DNA from: Erythrobacter sp.
Lineage (GTDB): Bacteria > Pseudomonadota > Alphaproteobacteria > Sphingomonadales > Sphingomonadaceae
DNA length: 64,000 nt
Assembly (NCBI GenBank): GCA_027311945.1
Contig: DAICXZ010000006.1
Coordinates: forward strand, 186,001 to 250,000
Direction: 5' to 3'
This document shows positions 44,212 to 53,443 of this stretch, one piece after another (the stretch's first letter is position 1; each line of letters starts with the position of its first letter). The notes beneath the pieces are model-generated. The model saw only the letters and a program-made list of their open reading frames with translations, was not told the origin of the DNA and ran no database searches. The position numbers and the translations under genes were made by a program.

Positions 44212-44670
44212 ATGACCAAGCTTGATAGCTCCCCGCACGAGCGTGATCCGCTGGCGCTCGATCAGCAGTTGTGCTTCCAGTTCTACGCTGCCAGCAACCT
44301 GATCACGCGGCTCTATCGCCCTCGGCTGGCTGAACTCGGGCTCACCTACCCGCAATATCTGGTGATGCTCGTGCTATGGGAGCATGACGGGCTGTCGGTT
44401 GGGGCACTCAGCAGCCGTTTGCACCTCGACAATGCCACCGTGACACCGCTGATCAAGCGTATGGAATTACTTGGCCTTCTGAACCGGAAGCGCGATCCGG
44501 ATGACGAGCGGCGGGTGCTGGTGACGCTGACCACCGATGGCCGCGCGCTTCGAGAGCGGGCAGTCGCCATTCCTGAGACCATGACCCAAGGGCATAATGT
44601 CGAGGAACTCAATTCGCTGCGCTTGCTCCTGCAGGATATGGTCAGGTCGCTCGCTGAAATGCAGTCCTGA
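44212..44670 (+). CDS. OhrR-like MarR-family redox regulator, one-cysteine type
   Basis: A 152-residue winged-helix repressor. The N-terminal DQQLCFQFYAASNLITRLYRP matches OhrR and places the peroxide-sensing cysteine at C21. It is the only cysteine, as in Bacillus-type OhrR that forms mixed disulfides with a small thiol. The recognition helix is in LHLDNATVTPLIKRME with the wing RDPDDERRV. Instead of an ohr gene, its divergent neighbours are an MBL-like protein, aldehyde dehydrogenase, flavoprotein reductase and Old Yellow Enzyme, so it may sense electrophiles or lipid-derived hydroperoxides and aldehydes. Confidence 0.88.
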   Translation: MTKLDSSPHERDPLALDQQLCFQFYAASNLITRLYRPRLAELGLTYPQYLVMLVLWEHDGLSVGALSSRLHLDNATVTPLIKRMELLGLLNRKRDPDDERRVLVTLTTDGRALRERAVAIPETMTQGHNVEELNSLRLLLQDMVRSLAEMQS

Positions 44671-44673
44671 AAA

Positions 44674-44693
44674 GGCGCAGGCGAAGCTGCGCC
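44674..44693. terminator. Hairpin between convergent ohrR-like and transporter genes
   Basis: GGCGCAG (44674-44680) pairs with CTGCGCC (44687-44693) around six bases, with AAAA before and AAA after, three bases past the regulator stop. On the minus strand the run of A becomes TTTT after the stem. Confidence 0.55.
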
Positions 44694-44808
44694 AAAGCAT
44701 GGCATAGCGCGTCGATGCCAGGTGAAGTTGGCGATGCGATGCGGATCCTATGCTGTCTCCTCAAGTTTGCACCTCGCGGGCAGTAATTGACTGCCTGTTT
44801 TCGCCTTG

Positions 44809-46158
44809 TCAAAGTTGGCGGCTCGCGATCAGGCTCAGGCTCGTGCCAACGACAACGCCTATGACCAAGGCCGTCTCAAGGGTCAGCGGAACAGGGCCGA
44901 TCGCGCTTTCAGGGTGGACCTGGCTTGTCACTGTCAAGATCCATCCCACCAATGCCGATGACAGTCCGCTTCCTACCTTCACGGCCACCGACAAAAGCGC
45001 AATGGATGACGCTTTCACATCATCTTGCTTGGCATCGCCACTCTTCTGAACAAGGACAGCCTTCGCCATAGACCAGTAGGTGAGCGAACTCATGGCCAGT
45101 CCACAACCATAAAGAGCAAGAGCGGCGAGACGAGCAGTCAGCAGTTCGGACGGGATGAGCGTAAAGGCTATGGCAGCGCAAGCCGTCGTGAGGCACGCCA
45201 ACTGGAGTGATCTTTTTTGGCCGAGTGCGAGACCGGAGGCCAGTCCGAGAGGGATCGAGAGGCACGAGCCAATAGCCATTGCGATGACAGCCAGAGCAGC
45301 CGGTGCGCGCCCCTCGAACTGGCCGCTTCCTTCTTGCCAGGGCAAAAACAAGAGCCCCGCGGCCAACATGTCGCCGAGTGCGCATACGGCCAATACTATG
45401 ACTACCAGCCTGACCAGTTGCCTGTTCGCCGGAGGTTTCCTCAACGCCGGGATCAGGCCCATGTCCTGCGGGCCGCAGGTGCGTTTCGTAGCCGGCTTTG
45501 TGCGTGCTTCCGCATGCGGCAGGGCTCTGGCTGAGAGCAGGTAGGCAAGGACAGTGAGCAGGGCCAGCGGCACCATGACCTCGAGATAAAGCGCAGGATC
45601 GCCGTTGCTCCGGTTTTCGTTCAGTAACGGAGCGACGCCGAAGGCGACCAAAAGCGAGGCGCCTTGCGCGAAAGCCCGCTTGGTTGCCCATAGTGTGGTC
45701 TGCCCGCGCCCGATAAGTTCGCAATTGGCTGAAGCCATGTTGGCGGGCACATCGGCAAAAGTGTAGGCCAGCCTGAACAGCAGCAGGCACGCCAACACGA
45801 TCGCCACGGGCACTTGGGGCCCAGGCCACAGATGCAGCGAAAACAGTAGGCACAGCAAGATACCGCTGCAGACAGGGGCGACCCGGTAGATCAGCCGCAA
45901 GCTATAGCCGCGACGCAGCCACTGGTCGATCATGGCGCCAGCGATGGGATCGGTAATGGCATCGAAGATCAGGCTTATGAGCAGCAGCGCTCCGGCAACC
46001 TTGGGGTCCAGCCCCAGGTCCTTCACCAGGTAGACCAGCGCCAGCACGTTGAAGGTTCGCCAGAGCAGGCTCTTGCCGAAATCCGCACAGGCATATTGCA
46101 TCACCATCCGGGCGCGAAAGCCGGTGGAGATGGCGGGAATGGCAAGGCGCAGGGGCAT
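44809..46158 (-). CDS. MFS transporter, GPH (sugar:cation symporter) type
   Basis: A 449-residue transporter with about 12 membrane segments. The N-terminal half has ADFGKSLLWRTFNVLALVYL, FDAITDPIAGAMIDQW and DVPANMASANCEL, the MelB-type pattern of the glycoside-pentoside-hexuronide family. It is divergent from a ROK regulator, a common pairing in sugar uptake systems of sphingomonads. No glycosidase or sugar kinase gene is adjacent, so the substrate cannot be inferred further. Confidence 0.82.
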   Translation of the reverse strand: MPLRLAIPAISTGFRARMVMQYACADFGKSLLWRTFNVLALVYLVKDLGLDPKVAGALLLISLIFDAITDPIAGAMIDQWLRRGYSLRLIYRVAPVCSGILLCLLFSLHLWPGPQVPVAIVLACLLLFRLAYTFADVPANMASANCELIGRGQTTLWATKRAFAQGASLLVAFGVAPLLNENRSNGDPALYLEVMVPLALLTVLAYLLSARALPHAEARTKPATKRTCGPQDMGLIPALRKPPANRQLVRLVVIVLAVCALGDMLAAGLLFLPWQEGSGQFEGRAPAALAVIAMAIGSCLSIPLGLASGLALGQKRSLQLACLTTACAAIAFTLIPSELLTARLAALALYGCGLAMSSLTYWSMAKAVLVQKSGDAKQDDVKASSIALLSVAVKVGSGLSSALVGWILTVTSQVHPESAIGPVPLTLETALVIGVVVGTSLSLIASRQL

Positions 46159-46275
46159 CGGATCCGGATGGTGGCGTCAGCGGCGGAGGGCATCGTGGCG
46201 CTTTGCGGCTGGAAATCTGACGCCGCGCAATATATTCAATGCTGGAAAATAATAGGGTGGGGACGTTTCAGCATC

Positions 46276-47454
46276 GTGACATCAGCGGCAGGCTCAGATC
46301 CCGATAACCAGCGTCCGACAGCCAGGCCGGCGCCGCTGGCAGGGCTGAGTGCAAACGAGAAGCTCGTCCTGCGGGTGATGCGCCGCGAGGGCGAAGTGCA
46401 TCGCAGCCGAATTTCCCAGCTTACGGGCCTCCCCCTTTCGACGCTCACCGCGCTATGTGATTCGCTGATCTCGCGCGGGCTGGCCGATGAGAAATCGGCC
46501 AAGCCCAGCGGCAAGCGGGGCAAGCCGCGCAAGTTGCTCAACATTTCCCCCAAGGGCGGTTTTGCGGCAGGCCTGTCGTTGAGCGCGGAACGTCTGCGCG
46601 TGTGCCTGAGCGACCTTTGCGGCAAGCCGCAATGGGAATGCGAGGTGCGGTTGTGGGACTTGTCGCCCGCCGCGGTCACGCAGGAGGCGCGACAGGCGCT
46701 TGACGAGGGTCTTGCCCAATTGGACTGGCCGCTCGAACGTTTTCTCGGCGCCGGTCTGTGCATGCCAGGTCACGTCGAGCGCGGTTCGCATATCCCCGTT
46801 CCGCTCCCGCAATTCGGTTCATGGCGCGGGCAGCATCCGGGTGAACTGATGGCCCGTGCACTGGGCACCTCGGTAATCTACGAGAACGATGCCAGCACGG
46901 CGGCGCTGGCCGAACTGCTTTTCGGAGTCGGCCGGTCGCGGCGCTCGTTCCTGTGCATCTATTGCGCTCACGGTGTGGGCGGGGGGCTTGTCATAAACGG
47001 GCAGCTCCACCGTGGTGCCAACGGCAACGCCGGCGAGATCGGGGCCTTCTTCCCGCGGACGCTTTCACGTCCGAGCGGGGATGACCTTTTGGCCCACCTG
47101 GCCCGTTCTGGCCACCCGGCGACGCGAATCGACGAGATTGCACTGACCGATGCCACCCGTCAGTCCATCGAGGCCTGGGCCGACCGGGCCGGAGCGCAGC
47201 TGCTCGAGATAATCAAGGCGGCAACCTACCTGCTTGATCTGGAAGCCGTGTTCGTCAGCGGGGTGATTCCCGTTTCGGTGGGTGAGTTGCTGGTAGAGCG
47301 CCTCGCCCTGAGCGATGCGCGCCTGCACGACCGGCATCCATGGCCGGACATAGAGCTCGGCACCTTTTGCGGGCAGGGTCCGCACCGGGGGGCTGCGGCA
47401 CTTCCGATCGACGTGGCGCTGACACTGGGCGAGGGCTCTCACCTGGGCTTCTGA
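46276..47454 (+). CDS. ROK-family transcriptional regulator (NagC/Mlc type)
   Basis: A 392-residue protein started here at GTG 46276; the frame extends to 46096 but that part overlaps the divergent transporter start. An N-terminal winged helix (ANEKLVLRVMRREGEVHRSRISQLTGLPLSTLTALCDSLISRG) precedes a ROK sugar-kinase-like domain with YCAHGVGGGLVINGQLHRGANGNAGEIG. The zinc motif CxCGxxGC that usually follows in ROK proteins is missing; the sequence goes straight to GAFFPRTLSRPSG. It probably controls the divergent GPH transporter in response to a sugar. Confidence 0.85.
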   Translation: MTSAAGSDPDNQRPTARPAPLAGLSANEKLVLRVMRREGEVHRSRISQLTGLPLSTLTALCDSLISRGLADEKSAKPSGKRGKPRKLLNISPKGGFAAGLSLSAERLRVCLSDLCGKPQWECEVRLWDLSPAAVTQEARQALDEGLAQLDWPLERFLGAGLCMPGHVERGSHIPVPLPQFGSWRGQHPGELMARALGTSVIYENDASTAALAELLFGVGRSRRSFLCIYCAHGVGGGLVINGQLHRGANGNAGEIGAFFPRTLSRPSGDDLLAHLARSGHPATRIDEIALTDATRQSIEAWADRAGAQLLEIIKAATYLLDLEAVFVSGVIPVSVGELLVERLALSDARLHDRHPWPDIELGTFCGQGPHRGAAALPIDVALTLGEGSHLGF

Positions 47455-47760
47455 CAGTTTTAACTATGAATATCGCACTTAATTTTGCTGCGTTGCACAT
47501 CGGGCCAGAATTCGCAAAGTTGCTGGCCTTTGAGGCAAGTCACTGAAAAGGCTTAAGAACAAACTCTTCACAAGTGCGTGGCGCCATTTTGCGCTGCGAC
47601 GGATTGCGCGATTTTATGCTGCATGAGCGTGGTGAAGAGTCGCAACGACATAAAACCATCACAAATAACTTCTAGCTGCGAACATATTGCCGCTGGGCAA
47701 TAGCTATCAGCCAAACCAGAAATTTCGCGTGGCGAGGGCCGCGCCAAAAAAGGGGGTCTC
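47455..47760. other. Regulatory intergenic region before the phosphate operon
   Basis: This stretch holds a terminator-like inverted repeat for the ROK gene (GGCCAG 47503-47508, CTGGCC 47523-47528, then TTT) and the Pho-box candidate at 47645-47663. I see no gene in it. Confidence 0.6.
47645..47663 (+). promoter_or_regulatory. Pho box candidate (PhoB site)
   Basis: ACGACAT-AAAA-CCATCACA at 47645-47663 follows the 7+4+7 layout of the E. coli Pho box CTGTCAT-AAAA-CTGTCACA, with 4 of 7 and 5 of 7 matches in the repeats and all four spacer A residues. It is 98 bases before a receptor-phosphatase-nuclease operon, which fits phosphate control. Confidence 0.65.
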
Positions 47761-50322
47761 ATGTCTCGTATTACCTCGCACGCGCTCGGGCGCGTACCCG
47801 TTGTCCTGTCTGCAGTACTTTTGTCGGGCACTGCCTGGTCGGGTATCGCGCAAGCGCAAGTGACCACCGCGACTCCTGCCACCAACGCTCAGGCCAGCGC
47901 ATCCGACGAAGACCAGCGGCCGCGCGCCGCTGCGAGCGGCGAGGGCCTCAATCTCGACACCATCGTCGTGACCGGCACGGCCCAGGGCCAGCGCCAGTTC
48001 GACACTTCCTATGCGGTGACCGCGCTGAACGAAAGCGAGATCAGCAAGCGCGGTGCCACCGGCACAGCCGACCTGCTCGGCCAGATCCCCGGCGTCTATG
48101 CCGAGGTCAACTCGGGCGAAGTGCAGAACATCTGGCGCATTCGTGGCGTGCCCGATGGTGGCGGCTTCACCGAGTTTCAGGAAGACGGCGCGCCGATCTT
48201 CGCATCGAACAACGTCAGTTTCGGTAGCGCCGACGTGCTGAGCCGCATCGATATCATGACCGAAAGCTTCGAGGTCGTGCGCGGCGGCTCCGCCCCGGTC
48301 TATGCCGACCAGGCCATCGCCATCATGAACAACATCAGCCGCCGTGGCTCGGACCAGTCGGAAGGCGCGGTGCGCGCGACCGCCGGCTCGATCGGCCTGG
48401 GCCGCATCGATGGCTACTGGTCAGGCCCGATAGCGCAGGACACCTACATCGCGGTTGGCGGCTTCTACCGTATCAGCGATGGCTATCGTGACAATGGCTA
48501 CACCGCCGACGAGGGCGGCCAGTTCCGCATGAACCTCACGCACGAGTTCGACGGCGGCAACGTCAACCTGTTCGTCCGCGTGCTTGACGACAAGAACGCC
48601 TTCTACCTGCCGGTTCCGCTCGCCAACCCCGACGATCCGTCGGAATCGCTGGCTGACTTGCTCGACCCGATGACGGGCACCATGAACACGCCGCATCTCG
48701 CCAATGCCACCACGCTCTATGCGCTACCCAATGGCGACACCGGTTCGTTCACCAGCGATCTCACCGATGGCCGGCATATCAAGATGACCACCGTCGGCCT
48801 CGATTTCACCAAGGAGTTCAGCGGTGGCTGGGAGATCACCAACCGGCTGCGCTTCTCCGATATCGATCTCGACTTCATCGGTCTTTATTCGGACGGCAAC
48901 CCGGTCGAGGCGGAAGAGTTCGCCGCCCGCTACCTCACCGCCGCAACAGCTGCCTTCGGTACGGTCGCTTATTTCGACTATGCGCTGGCCGGCACTGGCG
49001 GGGCGACCCTGTTCGACCCGGCCGACACTGCCGGACTCGTCGTTACCGGCACCTTCCGCACGATTCACACCGATGCCAAGTCTGCCCTCAACGATCTGCG
49101 CCTGAACAAGACCTTCGACACAGGTTTCGGCAGCCACAGCCTCACTATGGGCGTGTTTGCCTCGCACCTCACGCACGATTACGAGATTTACCAGCAGCGC
49201 TACCTGTTCGAGATGCGCACCCAGCCGCGCCCGATCGATCTGGTCGCCCGCGACAGCGCGGGCAATGCCATCGGCTTCGTCACCGATGACGGCGTGCTTG
49301 CCTACGGCACCAGCGTGCAGAAGGACACCGCCGAGGCGAACCATATCGCGCTGTACATCGAGGACCAGTGGAACCTGACGGACGCGTTGCGCATCGATGG
49401 CGGCCTGCGCTGGCAGTATACCGATTACCGCGGTGGTCGTTATGCCGAAGGAGTCTACAACCTCGGCGATGCCACGACGCTGGCCGATAACAGCGTGCGC
49501 GGCCTCACCGGGCAGTACATCGCCGGATCGGGCGAGAACGACTTCCTGTCCTGGACCATTGGCGCGCACTATGAAATCTCGCCGATCCTCGCGGGCTATG
49601 CGCGCTATGCCAAGTCGTTCAATGCCCCTGCCGCGCGCAGCGTCGCCCGCGGCTCGGAAATCAACCTGACCGAAGTGGATCAGTACGAGGTTGGCCTCAA
49701 GCTCGATACACGCATGTTGCAGGTTTTTGCCACAGCCTTCTACGCCAAGTATTCGCCGTTCTCGGCTGCGGGCGAGGGGATCGACCCCATCACGGGGCAG
49801 ATCGTGCAGCGCAACTATCAGGGCGATGCGCTGAGCCCGGGTGCCGAGATTGCCGCCTCCTTCCGGCCGGTGTCCTGGTTCACGCTCGACGCGGCCGTTA
49901 CCTACAACGACATCGAGATGAACGAACTGACCGATGAGTTTGGCGGCGAACCGCTCAACGCCAACGGCAACCAGCCGACCCGCGTGCCCAAATATTACGG
50001 CAACATCCAGCCGAGTGTGAACTTCGCCCTCGGCGACGTCGATCTGGATGCCTACGCGCGGTTCAACTTCATCGGACGGCGTTTCGTCGACGTGGCGAAC
50101 TCGACCGCGCTGCCTGCCTATCAGACGCTCGACATCGGCGTGGGCGCGAGCTTCGGCGACTTCGATCTGCGCCTTATCGCGCGCAACGTGACCGACGCGT
50201 TCGGCCTCAACGAGGGCAATCCGCGCGCCGACAACCTGACCGGTCAGGGCACCGCCGAGCCGATTTATGGCCGTCCGATCTTCGGACGGACCTTCGAGCT
50301 TTCGGCAACGCTCAACTTCTGA
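47761..50322 (+). CDS. TonB-dependent receptor of the phosphate-scavenging operon
   Basis: An 853-residue outer membrane receptor. The signal peptide ends AQAQ at about residue 33. A disordered alanine-rich linker leads to the TonB box LDTIVVTGTAQ, a plug (ISKRGATGTADLLGQIPGVYAE, WRIRGVP and FEVVRGGSAPVYADQAI) and a 22-strand barrel ending ELSATLNF. It is followed by phoD and an S1/P1-type nuclease gene and preceded by a Pho box, so its likely cargo is a phosphorus compound such as a nucleotide, phosphodiester or phytate. The ligand is inferred from context only. Confidence 0.92.
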   Translation: MSRITSHALGRVPVVLSAVLLSGTAWSGIAQAQVTTATPATNAQASASDEDQRPRAAASGEGLNLDTIVVTGTAQGQRQFDTSYAVTALNESEISKRGATGTADLLGQIPGVYAEVNSGEVQNIWRIRGVPDGGGFTEFQEDGAPIFASNNVSFGSADVLSRIDIMTESFEVVRGGSAPVYADQAIAIMNNISRRGSDQSEGAVRATAGSIGLGRIDGYWSGPIAQDTYIAVGGFYRISDGYRDNGYTADEGGQFRMNLTHEFDGGNVNLFVRVLDDKNAFYLPVPLANPDDPSESLADLLDPMTGTMNTPHLANATTLYALPNGDTGSFTSDLTDGRHIKMTTVGLDFTKEFSGGWEITNRLRFSDIDLDFIGLYSDGNPVEAEEFAARYLTAATAAFGTVAYFDYALAGTGGATLFDPADTAGLVVTGTFRTIHTDAKSALNDLRLNKTFDTGFGSHSLTMGVFASHLTHDYEIYQQRYLFEMRTQPRPIDLVARDSAGNAIGFVTDDGVLAYGTSVQKDTAEANHIALYIEDQWNLTDALRIDGGLRWQYTDYRGGRYAEGVYNLGDATTLADNSVRGLTGQYIAGSGENDFLSWTIGAHYEISPILAGYARYAKSFNAPAARSVARGSEINLTEVDQYEVGLKLDTRMLQVFATAFYAKYSPFSAAGEGIDPITGQIVQRNYQGDALSPGAEIAASFRPVSWFTLDAAVTYNDIEMNELTDEFGGEPLNANGNQPTRVPKYYGNIQPSVNFALGDVDLDAYARFNFIGRRFVDVANSTALPAYQTLDIGVGASFGDFDLRLIARNVTDAFGLNEGNPRADNLTGQGTAEPIYGRPIFGRTFELSATLNF

Positions 50323-50333
50323 ACCCCTTGAAT

Positions 50334-50364
50334 GCCCTCCGGCTGCCTCGTGCCGCCGGAGGGC
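50334..50364 (+). terminator. Hairpin between receptor and phoD
   Basis: GCCCTCCGGC (50334-50343) pairs perfectly with GCCGGAGGGC (50355-50364) around 11 bases, followed by a T-rich stretch TTGATTTCC. It probably causes partial termination so that the receptor is made in excess over phoD. Confidence 0.65.
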
Positions 50365-50398
50365 TTGATTTCCTCTTTGGTCCCAACAGGAGTTCGCC

Positions 50399-52069
50399 AT
50401 GTCCCTTACTCGCCGGAACCTGATCGCTGGCGGCGCACTCGTCGGCAGCCTTGCCGCTGCTCCCGCATGGTCCGTCAGCAGCGATCTGTCGCGCGGCAGC
50501 TTCACCCACGGCCTGGCCTCTGGCGATCCGCTGCCGGAAGCGGTGATCTTATGGACCCGCTTCGTGGCCGAGGGGCAGGCCTTTGCCGTATTGCGCTGGG
50601 AGGTCTCCGAGTACGAGGATTTTCGCAGCATCGCCGCGAGCGGTGAAACCTCCACCACAGGCGCGCAGGACTGGTGCGTGAAGGTTGATGCCAGTGGCCT
50701 GAAACCCGATGGCCGCTATTTCTACCGGTTCGTCTCCGCCTCCGGCGCATCGCCGACCGGGCGTACACGTACAGCGCCGCTGCGCGGCAGAGAGCCGCTG
50801 ACGGTGGCCGGCTTTGCCTGTTCCAACCTCACCATGGGCCACTTCCGCGCCTATGCTGATGCAGCCGCGCGGGACGACATCGACCTGTGCGTTCATGTTG
50901 GCGACTATATCTACGAAGGCGCGATGTCCTCAGCCCGGCGCAGCCCCGACCATGTGGCCGGGCGCGAATGGCTGCCCGACCGCGAGCTGGTGATCTACAC
51001 CGACTATTGCCAGCGATATGCCAGCTACCGTGCCGATCCTGACCTGCAGGAGTTGCACCGGGTCAAGCCGTTCGTGGTGGTATGGGACGATCACGAATTT
51101 GCCAACGATGCGTGGCGCGAAGGTGCGCAGGCGCACCAGCACCTGTCAGAAGGCAGCTGGAAGGTGCGCTATCAGGCCGCCGCGCGCGCCTGGTTCGACT
51201 GGATGCCGGTGCGCGTGCACCCCGGCCAGCCCTATCGCATCCATCACCGTCTACAGTGGGGCGAACTGGCCCATATCACCATGCTCGATACGCGGCTCCT
51301 GCGCGACAACCAGCCGCTGAACTTTGCCACCCATCTGGCGGGCTATGCCGAAGCCGGCGATGCCACCTTCGCCCGCGAGGCGCTGCGCATCTGGCACGAG
51401 GTGATGGGCGCGAGTGATCGCTCGGTTCTGGGGTTCGAACAGGAGCGCTGGCTCGATCGGCAGCTGGCGCAGTCGCGCGAGAGCGGGGCAGTCTGGCAGA
51501 TCCTCGTCGAAGGCAGCGTGCTGGGCCGCTGGGGAATGCCAGCCGAGGGCATCGACTGGCTGCCCGCCGAAGCGAGCGATGCGGAGCGGCTCCAGCGGCT
51601 GATTGAGGTTCGCGCCGGCGCATTGGGTTTGCCTTACGACACGCCCTTGTGGAACGGCTTTCCCACCGCCCGCGAGCGTCTGCTGGCAAGCTGCGCGCGC
51701 GAGGGGCGCAACGTGTTCGCCTTCGGCGGCGAGACCCACACAGGCTGGTACTTCGATTTACCTGGCGGGCACGACGGACCGGCGGCGGTCGAGGCAGCGC
51801 TTACGGCGGTCACATCGTCGAACAGCCTGCGCACGGCCGACCGCACGTCGCGCGACCGGGCGGAGAGCCTGATCGCGTTCAACCCCGAGCTTGCCTGGTG
51901 CGATGTCAACCACTGGGGTTACACCGTGGTCCGCTTCACTCCGATAGCGGCAGAGGCCGAACACGTCGGTTTTGCCTCGATCGCCGATCCGCTTGCGCCG
52001 GTGGCGCTGCGCCAGCGGCTGGTCGCCGAGGCCGGCCGTACGGGCGTACGACCCTGGCAGCTGGCCTGA
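50399..52069 (+). CDS. phoD: Alkaline phosphatase D
   Basis: A 556-residue PhoD-family phosphatase/phosphodiesterase with a Tat signal (SLTRRNLIAGGALVG). Metal-binding segments are ACSN, HVGDYIYE, WDDHEFANDAW and GGETHTGWYFDL, in the family order; the last is usually GDxHxxW, here GETHTGW. PhoD enzymes hydrolyse phosphomonoesters and diesters in the periplasm using calcium and iron. The Pho box and the neighbouring receptor and nuclease support phosphate-starvation expression. An AGGAG ribosome site lies just before the ATG. Confidence 0.9.
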   Translation: MSLTRRNLIAGGALVGSLAAAPAWSVSSDLSRGSFTHGLASGDPLPEAVILWTRFVAEGQAFAVLRWEVSEYEDFRSIAASGETSTTGAQDWCVKVDASGLKPDGRYFYRFVSASGASPTGRTRTAPLRGREPLTVAGFACSNLTMGHFRAYADAAARDDIDLCVHVGDYIYEGAMSSARRSPDHVAGREWLPDRELVIYTDYCQRYASYRADPDLQELHRVKPFVVVWDDHEFANDAWREGAQAHQHLSEGSWKVRYQAAARAWFDWMPVRVHPGQPYRIHHRLQWGELAHITMLDTRLLRDNQPLNFATHLAGYAEAGDATFAREALRIWHEVMGASDRSVLGFEQERWLDRQLAQSRESGAVWQILVEGSVLGRWGMPAEGIDWLPAEASDAERLQRLIEVRAGALGLPYDTPLWNGFPTARERLLASCAREGRNVFAFGGETHTGWYFDLPGGHDGPAAVEAALTAVTSSNSLRTADRTSRDRAESLIAFNPELAWCDVNHWGYTVVRFTPIAAEAEHVGFASIADPLAPVALRQRLVAEAGRTGVRPWQLA

Positions 52070-52115
52070 CCCATAACAGCCTTTACCGCATCGCTATCAC
52101 AGACTGGAGAGAACA

Positions 52116-53132
52116 ATGATCCGCACCACCTTGAAGAGCGCGCTGGTCGCCGCGCTGCTGTGCAGCGCTGGCGCCGCCCATGCCTGGGGCCAGCGTGGCC
52201 ACGCTGTGATCGACCGGGCCGCCATCAATGCCTTGCCCGATGATGGCCCGGTGTTCCTTAAAGACTATGCCGATTACATCGCCCGCAATGCCACCCAACC
52301 CGACAGTTGGCGTTCGGCCAGCGAGGGCTTCTCCAAGATCGCGGAAGATCCCAATCATGGCTGGTTTGCTCAGCAGTTTGCCTTCATGGAGACGATCCCG
52401 CGGTCGCGTCATGAGTTCATCCTGGCTCTTTACGACGAGCAGCAGAAACTGGCGCAGACCGATCCCGAAGCTGCCGCTCGCACCAATCCGCGCTGGACGG
52501 GAACCTTGCCCTATGCGGTCATGGAAAGTTACGGCCATCTTGTCGCCTGCATGCGCCAGGTGCGCACGATGCGCGCCACTGGCGAGGATGCGCAGCCGAT
52601 GGAGCAGACCTGCGCTTTCCATGTGGCACACCTCGGGCATTATATCGGCGACGGTGCTCAGCCCATGCACGTGACGTGGCATTCTGACGGCTGGCGCGGC
52701 CCCAATCCCGAAGGCTACGATACCACCGGGAAGAGTCACGGCCGGTTTGAATCCGCCTTCGTCGATGCCATCGCGCTGGAAGCAGAAGACATTGCCGATC
52801 GCCTCGGCGCGCCCGGACGTCAGCAGGGCGATGTCTTCGATCATGTGCTCGCCTTCGTGAACGACTCTGCCACAAGGGTCGAGACGGTCTTCCGCATGGA
52901 CCGGGACGGCGATCTGGCAACCGGCGACAACCCCGCAGCAAGGGAATTCGTGATCGCGCACACGGCCAATGGAGCGCGTTTCCTGCGCGATCTGGTTCTG
53001 CGGGCATGGAGCGAAAGCGAAGGCCCACGGCCGAATCTGCCCAACCCGAACGATCAGGGGCACCCGCAATACAACCCCATGACGGGGTCTGCACCCGCGC
53101 CCATGTCAGTTGACAGAGCGACCATCCGCTGA
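52116..53132 (+). CDS. S1/P1-type nuclease or zinc-dependent phospholipase C
   Basis: A 338-residue exported protein. After the signal peptide the mature chain starts with the tryptophan of AHAWGQRGH, the hallmark N-terminal zinc ligand of S1/P1 nucleases and zinc phospholipase C. The second hallmark, HVAHLGHYIGDGAQPMHVTWH, gives the trinuclear zinc site. The enzymes cut single-stranded nucleic acids and 3'-nucleotides or phospholipids. It lies 46 bases after phoD with a GGAGA ribosome site, so it would supply phosphoesters for the phosphatase. Confidence 0.87.
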   Translation: MIRTTLKSALVAALLCSAGAAHAWGQRGHAVIDRAAINALPDDGPVFLKDYADYIARNATQPDSWRSASEGFSKIAEDPNHGWFAQQFAFMETIPRSRHEFILALYDEQQKLAQTDPEAAARTNPRWTGTLPYAVMESYGHLVACMRQVRTMRATGEDAQPMEQTCAFHVAHLGHYIGDGAQPMHVTWHSDGWRGPNPEGYDTTGKSHGRFESAFVDAIALEAEDIADRLGAPGRQQGDVFDHVLAFVNDSATRVETVFRMDRDGDLATGDNPAAREFVIAHTANGARFLRDLVLRAWSESEGPRPNLPNPNDQGHPQYNPMTGSAPAPMSVDRATIR

Positions 53133-53141
53133 CGAGCCCGA

Positions 53142-53158
53142 CGGCCGTGCCACGGCCG
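53142..53158 (+). terminator. Hairpin after the nuclease gene
   Basis: CGGCCGTG and CACGGCCG around one base, 10 bases past the stop. GC-rich, no T-tract. A second inverted repeat GGACTTTGC/GCAAAGTCC at 53225-53268 lies between this operon and the convergent tRNA genes. Confidence 0.45.
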
Positions 53159-53309
53159 ATCGCGCAGAAAATGATGGCAACTCCGGCAACTTTGCTACGA
53201 GGTTGCGTCTAAAGGCGCGCGCTAGGACTTTGCACCTTCGCCTTGCACTCTGACGCGGCGCAAAGTCCAATATATCGTAGTTCTCTGAAATCAGCCCGTT
53301 ACCAGAGGA

Positions 53310-53385
53310 TGGTGCCGCTTACAGGACTCGAACCTGTGACCCCATCATTACGAATGATGTGCTCTACCAACTGAGCTAAAGCGGC
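53310..53385 (-). tRNA. tRNA-Thr (anticodon CGT)
   Basis: A complete cloverleaf on the minus strand with 7-bp acceptor GCCGCTT/AAGCGGC and D-loop AGCTCAGTTGGTAGAGC. The anticodon stem CATCA/TGATG encloses TTCGTAA, and the T-arm contains GGTTCGAGTCC. Discriminator A and the CCA end are encoded. It reads ACG codons. Confidence 0.96.
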
Positions 53386-53443
53386 GCTCACTGTCCTTTA
53401 GGTCTACGCGTAGCGGGCCGCAACGCGCAAACTTACAGGGAAG

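Noticed and set aside
48724-50658. Minus-strand open frame of 644 codons
   Set aside because: Antisense to the TonB receptor and phoD; no ribosome site or recognisable domain.
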